DNA of 7,709 bases, from assembly GCA_001303665.1 (NCBI GenBank), contig LJUF01000150.1, forward strand, positions 1 through 7,709. The letters are read 5' to 3'. Under the pieces are notes generated by a model that worked only from the letters and a program-made list of their open reading frames with translations, was not told the DNA's origin and ran no database searches. Both the position numbers and the translations under genes were made by a program. Below, piece by piece: positions 1 through 5,016 of this stretch. Source of the DNA: Phycisphaerae bacterium SM23_33. GTDB lineage: Bacteria > Planctomycetota > Phycisphaerae > SM23-33. Position 1 is the first letter of the stretch. Every line of letters starts with the position of its first letter.

Positions 1-1002
1 GCCGCACTCGTCGTACAGGTACCGCAGCACGCCGGCGTTGGTCCGCAGGACGCCCTTGTCGGGGTCGTAGTACGGCCGGTCGAGGTCCTCCGAGAGCATG
101 ACGTTGGCGGAGTTATAGATGTCCTGGCACAGGTGGCCGTTGTTACACCATATTGCATCCGGCCTTATGGAAAGGGCGTATTCCTTCAGCTCCTGGAGGA
201 TGTCCAGTATGGAGAGATACCGGAAGAGGTTCTTGGCCAGGTGGGCCCCGGCCTGGGGATGCGAAAGCGGAATCCAGTCGAAGACGACCTCGCGGGCGGA
301 GCGCAGGTCCTGATCGCTGGGCCGCTCGGTCTTCAGAGGCCGGGGGAGGTCGCAGGCGGCCCCCAGGCGCTGTTGGGTGAACTGGCGGAACTTCTCCTGG
401 CAGATGGGGCAGTGGCACTTGCTGAAGTTGTTGTCCCAGAAGAACCCGTCGGCGCCGGCCTCCAGTGCGGCGGCGATGCGGCGCTTCTGGTAGGCCCGCC
501 AGTCGGGGTTGTTGACGCACATGAGGTAGCGGGTGACCAGGCGGTCGCCGTAATGAATGCCGCCGTAGGGGACGGGCTCGCCGTCGGGCCCCTGCTGCCG
601 CCACTGCTGGGATTCCGGAACCGTCTGGAACATCTCCTGCCAGAAGCAATTGGTCAGGGAGACGTACACGATGATGTGCATGCCGCGTTCGTGGAACTCG
701 GCGATCCGCTTGCGCACGATGTCCCAATGGTACTGCTCGTTCTGCATGGAAAAGCCGGTGGACCAGACCAGGCAGCCGGCGTTCGCGCCGCAGGCGGCCA
801 TCTGCTCGGCCTTGTTGGCGTCGTAGTCGGTGACCTTCTCATACAGCCAGGCCAGCGAGTAATCCTGGAACCGCCAGCGGTAGCCCATGATGGCCTTGCC
901 CAGCTCGCCGGGCCCGGCGTAGTCGAACAGGATCCTGAGGTTGTGGACCTTGGCCCAGTCGGGCAGGCCCACGCCGTTGCCGCCGTCGTTGGTGAAAGCC
1001 AT
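1..1002 (-). CDS. Glycosyl-hydrolase-like TIM-barrel protein with CxCxxC motif (partial, 3' end off window)
   Basis: An open frame of 334 codons runs from an ATG at 1002 to the left edge with no stop, so the C-terminus is missing. The start is supported by AGAGGAG at 1008-1014, five bases upstream. There is no signal peptide or membrane segment, so the product should be cytosolic. The sequence reads like a beta/alpha barrel: a segment ending in LVWSTG (residues 78-83), a strand HIIVYVSLTN (109-118), then AGADGFFWDNN (182-192), followed directly by Cys196, Cys198 and Cys201 in a CxCxxC arrangement. A barrel strand ending in DG(x)F(x)D followed by C-x-C-x-x-C is seen in uncharacterised 'hypothetical glycosyl hydrolase' families (GHL6-like) and related barrels. 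Asp190 and Glu305 (in LSEDLDRP) are candidate catalytic acids, by inference only. It lies 38 bp downstream of the oxidoreductase gene on the same strand, which suggests co-transcription and a role in sugar conversion. Substrate and activity are unknown. Confidence 0.82.
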   Translation of the reverse strand, partial: MAFTNDGGNGVGLPDWAKVHNLRILFDYAGPGELGKAIMGYRWRFQDYSLAWLYEKVTDYDANKAEQMAACGANAGCLVWSTGFSMQNEQYHWDIVRKRIAEFHERGMHIIVYVSLTNCFWQEMFQTVPESQQWRQQGPDGEPVPYGGIHYGDRLVTRYLMCVNNPDWRAYQKRRIAAALEAGADGFFWDNNFSKCHCPICQEKFRQFTQQRLGAACDLPRPLKTERPSDQDLRSAREVVFDWIPLSHPQAGAHLAKNLFRYLSILDILQELKEYALSIRPDAIWCNNGHLCQDIYNSANVMLSEDLDRPYYDPDKGVLRTNAGVLRYLYDECG

Positions 1003-1007
1003 GCCAG

Positions 1008-1014
1008 CTCCTCT
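1008..1014 (-). promoter_or_regulatory. Shine-Dalgarno for the left-edge gene
   Basis: AGAGGAG on the minus strand, five bases before the ATG at 1002. It fixes the start of the partial hydrolase-like gene and lies within the 38-bp gap to the upstream oxidoreductase gene. Confidence 0.75.
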
Positions 1015-1040
1015 GCCTCGTCGGCCCGGGCCGGCGAGCG

Positions 1041-2081
1041 CTACTTGATTCGGACTTCGCGGCTGGCCCTGGAAGAGGCGTAGATGCCGTCCATGATCTT
1101 CTGCACCCAGACGATCTGGCTGCCGGGCACGGGGCTGGGCTTGTTCTGGGCGACGGCATCCACGAAGGCGGCGACCTCGGCGTGGTAAGTCTGCACCCGC
1201 GGCAGGTGGTTGGGGGTGCAGTCCATGAGGTAGCCGGCCGCCTCCAGGTGGACCTGGAGCGGGTCCAGGCTCACGCCGCCCTTGTCCCCCACGATGTTGC
1301 AGCCGAACACGTTCTTGTCCAGGTTCACGCAGAAGGCCGACTCGATCATCATGGTGGCCCCGCCGGCGAATCGCACCAGGGCCACGGCGAAGTCCTCCAC
1401 GTCGTAGGTCTTGTAGTCCCACGGCCCGAACATGCCCACGTGGCCGGGGGTGTCGCCGATGGTCCGGTAGGTCTTGCCGACCACGGCCACCGGGCGCGGG
1501 CAGCCCATCAGGTACCAGGCCGTGTCAATGCTGTGCACGCCGATGTCAATCAGCGCCCCGCCGCCCTGGAGCTTCTTCTGGCCGAAGACGCCCCAGCTGG
1601 GCACGCCGCGGCGGCGGATGCTCAGGCTGCGGGCGTAGTAGGGCTTGCCGACGCGGCCCTCCGCGATGACCTGCTTGGCGAACTGCACGCCGCTGCTGAA
1701 GCGCTTGTCCAGCCCGATCTGAAGCTTCTTCCGGGCCTGGCGGGCCGCCTCCACCATCCGCTGGGCCTGCCGGGCGTTCATGGCGATGGGCTTCTCGCAC
1801 AGCACGTGCTTGCCCGCCCGCAGGGCCAGCACGCTGGACCGCATGTGGTCGTAGTTGGGCGTGCACACGCTGACGGCGTCAATCTCCTTCAGGGCCAGGA
1901 GCCTGGCGGCCGAGTCGAACCACTTGGGGATGTGGAACTCCTCGGCCAGCGCCTTGGCGCGCTGCGGGAGGATGTCGCAGATGGCGATGACCTCCGCGTC
2001 AGGGCACTTCTGATAGCCTTCCACGTGCTGGCGGGAAATGCCGCCGGCGCCGATGATGCCGACTTTGATCTTCTTGGCCAT
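1041..2081 (-). CDS. Gfo/Idh/MocA family NAD(P)-dependent oxidoreductase
   Basis: A complete 346-residue protein, the usual length for the family. Residues 6-37 form the N-terminal Rossmann unit, with GxGG at 11-14 and an acidic residue (Asp36) at the end of the second strand where the cofactor ribose is normally bound, which favours NAD. CTPNYDH (73-79) and the family hallmark EKP (96-98, in HVLCEKPIA) follow. The C-terminal alpha/beta domain carries GGGALIDIGVHSID (173-186), placing Asp179 and His183 where family members have catalytic residues alongside Lys97. There is no Tat or Sec signal, so it is cytosolic. Members oxidise or reduce sugars, inositols and sugar acids; the substrate cannot be read from sequence. 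AAAGG eight bases before the ATG is the likely ribosome binding site. It is first in a two-gene minus-strand unit with the hydrolase-like gene, and in planctomycetes such pairs often belong to glycan or inositol catabolism (inference). Confidence 0.93.
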   Translation of the reverse strand: MAKKIKVGIIGAGGISRQHVEGYQKCPDAEVIAICDILPQRAKALAEEFHIPKWFDSAARLLALKEIDAVSVCTPNYDHMRSSVLALRAGKHVLCEKPIAMNARQAQRMVEAARQARKKLQIGLDKRFSSGVQFAKQVIAEGRVGKPYYARSLSIRRRGVPSWGVFGQKKLQGGGALIDIGVHSIDTAWYLMGCPRPVAVVGKTYRTIGDTPGHVGMFGPWDYKTYDVEDFAVALVRFAGGATMMIESAFCVNLDKNVFGCNIVGDKGGVSLDPLQVHLEAAGYLMDCTPNHLPRVQTYHAEVAAFVDAVAQNKPSPVPGSQIVWVQKIMDGIYASSRASREVRIK

Positions 2082-2174
2082 GGCTGGGACCTTTCCGCGG
2101 GCAAGGGGTCACGGATTCACGCGCTCCGGGCAAGCCGACGCGGCGGGGACGGCCGCCCGTTCCGGGGGGCCTTC

Positions 2175-2198
2175 AGCCGGCGCCTGCCGGCACCGGCT
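2175..2198 (-). other. Strong leader hairpin upstream of the oxidoreductase gene
   Basis: Arms at 2175-2184 and 2189-2198 pair over 10 bp around a GGCA tetraloop in the minus-strand RNA. One position (2181/2192) is a G.U wobble in the minus transcript but a C/A mismatch on the plus strand, so the fold is better in the direction of the oxidoreductase mRNA. It would lie about 20 nt into the leader if the promoter at 2224-2252 is used. No T-tract follows, so it is not an intrinsic terminator. It may be an mRNA-stabilising structure or simply a product of high GC. Confidence 0.4.
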
Positions 2199-2223
2199 CG
2201 CCCAGATCAGATATCGGGGCGGG

Positions 2224-2252
2224 ATTCTACGTTTCCTCCCGGCAGGGGACAA
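2224..2252 (-). promoter_or_regulatory. Candidate sigma70 promoter for the oxidoreductase/hydrolase unit
   Basis: On the minus strand a -35-like TTGTCC (2252-2247, 4 of 6 matches) is separated by exactly 17 bases from a -10-like TAGAAT (2229-2224, 5 of 6 matches). Transcription would begin near 2217, giving a leader of about 135 nt before the ATG at 2081. It lies in the 251-bp gap (2082-2332) between the c-di-GMP gene and the oxidoreductase gene, where a new promoter would be expected. Prediction from consensus only. Confidence 0.5.
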
Positions 2253-2295
2253 GCAGAAAAGGCCGGACAGCCCGGTGGTTGGTTCGGATCGAGAT

Positions 2296-2333
2296 GGGGG
2301 CGGGCGCTGCTGTGCCGGCGGCTGGCAGCCCCC
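2296..2333 (-). terminator. Stem-loop at the end of the GGDEF/HD-GYP gene, without T-tract
   Basis: GGGGGC at 2296-2301 pairs with GCCCCC at 2328-2333, and partial inner pairing lies between them. The structure begins within the TAG stop codon of the c-di-GMP gene. No run of T follows on the minus strand, so it could only be a 3'-end stabiliser or part of a factor-dependent terminator. A second weak hairpin (4-bp stem CCGG/CCGG, minus strand) followed by CCTTTTCT lies at about 2255-2275. Neither is convincing alone. Confidence 0.25.
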
Positions 2334-4558
2334 TATACCGGCCCGGTCAACGCGCCCTCGAGGGTTTCGTCGGTGATGTTCTCGTTCCTGGCGACTTCCA
2401 GGAAGGCCTCGACCACGGCCGGGTCGAACTGGGCCCCGCTGCCGCGGCGCAGCTCTTCCAGGGCCACCTCCACCATCATCCCGCCACGGTAGACGCGCGA
2501 GGAGGTCATGGCGTCGAAGGCGTCGGCCACCGCCAGGATCCGGGCCGACAGCGGAATGGCCGAGCCCACCAGCGCCTCGGGGTAGCCCTTGCCGTCGTAG
2601 CGCTCGTGGTGGTAGCGGACGGCCGGGATCTCCTGGTCCAGGAAGGCCATCCCCTCCATGATGCGTACACTCATCACCGGGTGCCGCTTGACCAGCTCCC
2701 ATTCGTTATCGTCCAGCGGGCCTTCCTTCAGCAGCACGTTGTCCGGCAGGCCGATCTTGCCGATGTCGTGCAGCACCGCCGCCCGGGCAATGTGCTCGAC
2801 GGTGGGCTCCGGCAGCGACATCTGGCGGGCGATCAGCAGCGCGTAGCCGCGGACCTTGGAGGAGTGGTTGGCGGTGTGGTAGTCGCGCGCCTCCAGCGCC
2901 GTGACCAGCCCGCCGATGGCGTCCACGAACATCCGCTTGAACTTCGCATCCAGCCGGGCCACCTCCCGGGACAGCTGATTGACCCTGCTGTGGTCCTGCT
3001 CTTCGGCCGCCCGGGCGGCCTGGGCGTCCATGTCGTCGGCCCGGACGGTGCGGTTGCGCCCGGCCCGCTTGGCCGCATACAGGGCCTGGTCGGCCAGGTC
3101 GTAGAAGTACTCGGCCGTTTCCGCCCCGGGGACGTTCAGGTCGGCCACGCCGATCGAGGTCGTCAGCGACATCTTCAGCTCGCCGCGACCGACAACCTTC
3201 TCGGCCAGGCGGGCGCGGATGCGTTCGACCACGGCCACGGCCTCGTCCCCGGTGGTCTCGGGCATGAGGATGGCGAACTCGTCGCCGCCCAGGCGGGTGA
3301 CGGCGTCGGGCACGCGGACCCCCTGCCGGATGAGCTCGGCGAACATCCGCAGCACGGTGTCGCCCATCTGGTGGCCCAGGGCATCGTTGGCGGCCTTGAA
3401 AAAGTCGATGTCAATGACCGCCAGCGACAGCGGGCGGTTGTACCGCCGCGCCCGGCGAAACTCCTGCTGGAAGATCTCCTGGAACCACCGGCGGTTGCTC
3501 AAGCCCGTGAGGGCATCGGTCTGCGACAGCTTCTCCACACGGTCGATGACCTCTTCGAACCGCCTGGCCAGCACCAGGGCCTCTCCGCGAAGGTCCACGG
3601 ACAGGTTGCGGACATTCTCGCCCCTGCGCAGCCTTTCCACCCGGCCGACCAGCTTGGCCGTCGGGCCGGAAACCACCATGTGAATCACCATGATCATCAG
3701 CGCGGAAAAGCCGATCGCCCACAGCAGCGTGATGGTCAAGGCGCGAGCCACCATGCGGAAGTGATGGTAGGAGGCCTTGGCCTCCCCTTCCACCATCAGG
3801 TATCCCGCCGGCGAGCCGAAGGAATCGCGGAACAGCTGAGCGCCCTTGAGGAAATAGCAGGTCTCGCGCCAGGCCACCTGGCCGAACAGGGGCAAGGCCT
3901 TGCCAGCAGGCAGCTTGAGGTCAGGCTGGAGGCTGATGTTCAGCCCCACCATCCCCGACAGCTCCGAGAACAGATGGTTATCCACCGTCCGGAGGCAGAT
4001 GACGTAGCCGATCGGCCGCGAGGTCGAGTCCTCGTCCGCCGCCGACCGGGCGAAGAGCACCAGGCCCCGGGGCGTGTTGGCTATGCCGGAGACGTTGGGG
4101 GCAATCGGGCGGAACCGGAAGATGGACAGCTCCCCCAGCCACTCGCCCGGTCGGTACTCATCGTCCCTGACAACGCCGGAGCCCTCGCCCGGCTTCCAGG
4201 CGGAGATCACCTTGCGGTCGGCGTCGCAGAAGATGACCTTGTCAATCTGGTTGCCTTCCAGGGACTCCCGCGACAGCTTGGCCAGGACCAGCTCGTCGTT
4301 GGGGTCGCGGAAATACCCCCTCAGCCCGCTCTGGTCGGCCAAGTGGGTGACCTCGCGCAGCATCGCCCCCCGGCGGGAGCGAAGATAGTGATTTGCCTGG
4401 CGGAGCCATTCGGCCGCGTTTTCGCGTTCGGCGCGTTCCCCCTGGCGGGCCAGGCTGGGCCTGACATAGGTCTGATGGAGCAGGATGATCCCCCCGCCCC
4501 AGGCCAAGGCGACGGCCAGAAGGATATGCGAGGACTTTACAAACTTTTCGCGCTCCAC
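2333..4558 (-). CDS. Membrane sensor with GGDEF diguanylate cyclase and HD-GYP phosphodiesterase domains
   Basis: A 741-residue protein predicted to control cyclic di-GMP. Segments in order: transmembrane helix about 11-28; extracytoplasmic sensory region about 30-268, with no domain I can name; second membrane helix about 271-296; a HAMP-like/helical linker about 297-343; GGDEF domain about 344-505; a helical linker rich in Ala, Arg and Glu about 508-545; HD-GYP domain about 546-725. The GGDEF motif is exact (424-428), preceded by DALTGL (348-353) and DID (383-385). RVPD (415-418) lies five residues before GGDEF and matches the RxxD product-inhibition I-site. In the HD-GYP domain HDIGK (597-601), His565, His626, His650-His651, GYP (658-660) and Asp679 are all present, so both active sites look intact. 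The start is a GTG at 4558; an in-frame TGA two codons upstream rules out extension, and GAGGG lies about ten bases before it. It appears monocistronic and is divergent from the pheA operon. Confidence 0.95.
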   Translation of the reverse strand: MEREKFVKSSHILLAVALAWGGGIILLHQTYVRPSLARQGERAERENAAEWLRQANHYLRSRRGAMLREVTHLADQSGLRGYFRDPNDELVLAKLSRESLEGNQIDKVIFCDADRKVISAWKPGEGSGVVRDDEYRPGEWLGELSIFRFRPIAPNVSGIANTPRGLVLFARSAADEDSTSRPIGYVICLRTVDNHLFSELSGMVGLNISLQPDLKLPAGKALPLFGQVAWRETCYFLKGAQLFRDSFGSPAGYLMVEGEAKASYHHFRMVARALTITLLWAIGFSALMIMVIHMVVSGPTAKLVGRVERLRRGENVRNLSVDLRGEALVLARRFEEVIDRVEKLSQTDALTGLSNRRWFQEIFQQEFRRARRYNRPLSLAVIDIDFFKAANDALGHQMGDTVLRMFAELIRQGVRVPDAVTRLGGDEFAILMPETTGDEAVAVVERIRARLAEKVVGRGELKMSLTTSIGVADLNVPGAETAEYFYDLADQALYAAKRAGRNRTVRADDMDAQAARAAEEQDHSRVNQLSREVARLDAKFKRMFVDAIGGLVTALEARDYHTANHSSKVRGYALLIARQMSLPEPTVEHIARAAVLHDIGKIGLPDNVLLKEGPLDDNEWELVKRHPVMSVRIMEGMAFLDQEIPAVRYHHERYDGKGYPEALVGSAIPLSARILAVADAFDAMTSSRVYRGGMMVEVALEELRRGSGAQFDPAVVEAFLEVARNENITDETLEGALTGPV

Positions 4559-4620
4559 GGGTCAGCTACCCTCTCATCGGCGCACCTATGTTCTGTTAAA
4601 CCACAGCCGTTCGCCCGCGC

Positions 4621-4666
4621 GCTGGCCCCCCGCCGGCGGCATGGCTTCCCGGGCCGGCAGTTTTTT
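4621..4666 (+). terminator. Orphan intrinsic-terminator-like hairpin
   Basis: In plus-strand RNA, GCTGGCCC (4621-4628) pairs with GGGCCGGC (4651-4658) over 8 bp with one G.U pair. AG and then six T residues (4661-4666) follow directly. This is the layout of a rho-independent terminator, although the 22-nt loop is long. No plus-strand gene lies upstream, so it would end an antisense or small RNA if it is real. The same T-tract is also part of a possible minus-strand promoter (4663-4690), so the two readings compete. Confidence 0.35.
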
Positions 4667-4690
4667 CGGCACAAGAAAGCTATGGCTTTA
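4663..4690 (-). promoter_or_regulatory. Possible sigma28 (FliA)-like promoter for the c-di-GMP gene
   Basis: On the minus strand TAAAG (4690-4686) is followed 15 bases later by GCCGAAAA (4670-4663). The sigma28 consensus is TAAAGTTT, 11 bases, GCCGATAA. The -10 part matches 7 of 8, the -35 part 5 of 8, and the spacing is one base longer than ideal. It would give a leader of roughly 95 nt before the GTG at 4558. A motility sigma factor driving a c-di-GMP enzyme would make biological sense, but a chance match in an AT-rich patch is quite possible. Confidence 0.25.
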
Positions 4691-4914
4691 AGAGCAAACA
4701 GCTTACGTTTCCTGCCGCCGGCCGGGGCCGCCCAGCCGGCCGGGCCGGTGCGGCCGGAGGGCAAAATCGCCCCCCGGGCCCAGGCTGTGACAACTGCATG
4801 GCAGCGCCGCAGGCATTGGCCGGGGCGGCGATGTCGCCCATGGCTGCACGGAGAACCACGATTCTTCACGCGTCGCTGCTGGCCTTCCCAGGCCCGAAGG
4901 TTCCACCGACCGCG

Positions 4915-4960
4915 GGGGCGGGTCAAAACGTCTTGACCCCGGCGGCCGGGGCGGGTAAAA
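4915..4960 (+). repeat. Two direct repeats of GGGGCGGGT followed by an A-tract
   Basis: GGGGCGGGT occurs at 4915-4923 (then CAAAA) and at 4948-4956 (then AAAA). The copies are 33 bp apart, about three helical turns, which would place them on one face of the DNA. The second copy overlaps the putative -10 element of the pheA promoter. They may be paired binding sites for a regulator, or a short local duplication. Confidence 0.4.
4920..4939 (+). promoter_or_regulatory. Operator-like inverted repeat overlapping the pheA -35 element
   Basis: Perfect 7-bp arms GGGTCAA (4920-4926) and TTGACCC (4933-4939) flank a 6-bp centre. The right arm contains the putative -35 hexamer TTGACC, the usual position of a repressor operator. 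It lies upstream of the predicted transcription start, so it would act as a DNA site rather than an mRNA hairpin. The regulator is unknown. Confidence 0.45.
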
Positions 4961-4961
4961 G
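4933..4961 (+). promoter_or_regulatory. Candidate sigma70 promoter for the pheA-aroF-tpiA operon
   Basis: TTGACC (4933-4938, 5 of 6 matches to the -35 consensus), a 17-base spacer and TAAAAG (4956-4961, 4 of 6 matches to the -10 consensus). Transcription would start near 4968, leaving a leader of about 50 nt. A TTTAAT at 4982-4987 is a better -10 match but has no -35 partner at suitable spacing. Confidence 0.5.
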
Positions 4962-5007
4962 GTCGCGTCCGGCTGGGTTCGTTTAATCCGTGTGCGCCGT
5001 CCTGGGT

Positions 5008-5013
5008 AGAAGG
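5008..5013 (+). promoter_or_regulatory. Ribosome binding site for pheA with a short spacer
   Basis: AGAAGG lies only three bases before the ATG at 5017. This is close, but it is the only Shine-Dalgarno-like stretch here. The upstream in-frame GTG at 4990 has no such sequence, so the ATG at 5017 is preferred; a GTG at 5014 would be even closer. Confidence 0.45.
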
Positions 5014-5016
5014 GTG

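Larger units (their letters stand above)
4559..5016. other. Divergent intergenic region with an AT-rich island and operator-like repeats
   Basis: This 458-bp stretch separates the start of the c-di-GMP gene from pheA. About 4712-4800 is very GC-rich, dominated by repeated GGCCGG-type words that can fold in many ways. An AT-rich island at about 4659-4711 contrasts sharply with it. The stretch 4915-4961 carries the best promoter and repeat signals for pheA. Short open frames occur (for example 4641-4691 and 4798-4986), but none has a convincing ribosome binding site. I see no tRNA, known riboswitch class or T-box signature. Confidence 0.6.

Noticed and set aside
133..2492. Long plus-strand open frames at 133-1083 and 1182-2492
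   Set aside because: They are antisense to the hydrolase-like and oxidoreductase genes, with skewed composition and no motifs.
4663..4690. sigma54 promoter in the AT-rich island
   Set aside because: GG and GC dinucleotides are present but not at the required -24/-12 spacing in either direction.
4559..4740. c-di-GMP riboswitch upstream of the GGDEF/HD-GYP gene
   Set aside because: I read the minus strand for GEMM-type conserved blocks and GNRA-loop helices and did not find them.
4721..4767. Repeated GGCCGG-type words as a repeat element or origin
   Set aside because: The words are short, irregular and expected from extreme local GC; there is no consistent unit length and there are no DnaA-box-like sites.
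2279..4936. 885-codon plus-strand open frame antisense to the GGDEF/HD-GYP gene
   Set aside because: It mirrors the strongly GC-biased third positions of the true gene. Its product is low-complexity (Gly, His, Val, Gln, Leu, Arg) with no recognisable domain.
4798..4986. 62-codon open frame ahead of pheA
   Set aside because: No ribosome binding site, no recognisable domain, and it overlaps the operator and promoter signals; most likely non-coding.
4990..5016. GTG start for pheA adding nine residues
   Set aside because: It has no Shine-Dalgarno, and the chorismate mutase domain begins comfortably after the ATG at 5017.
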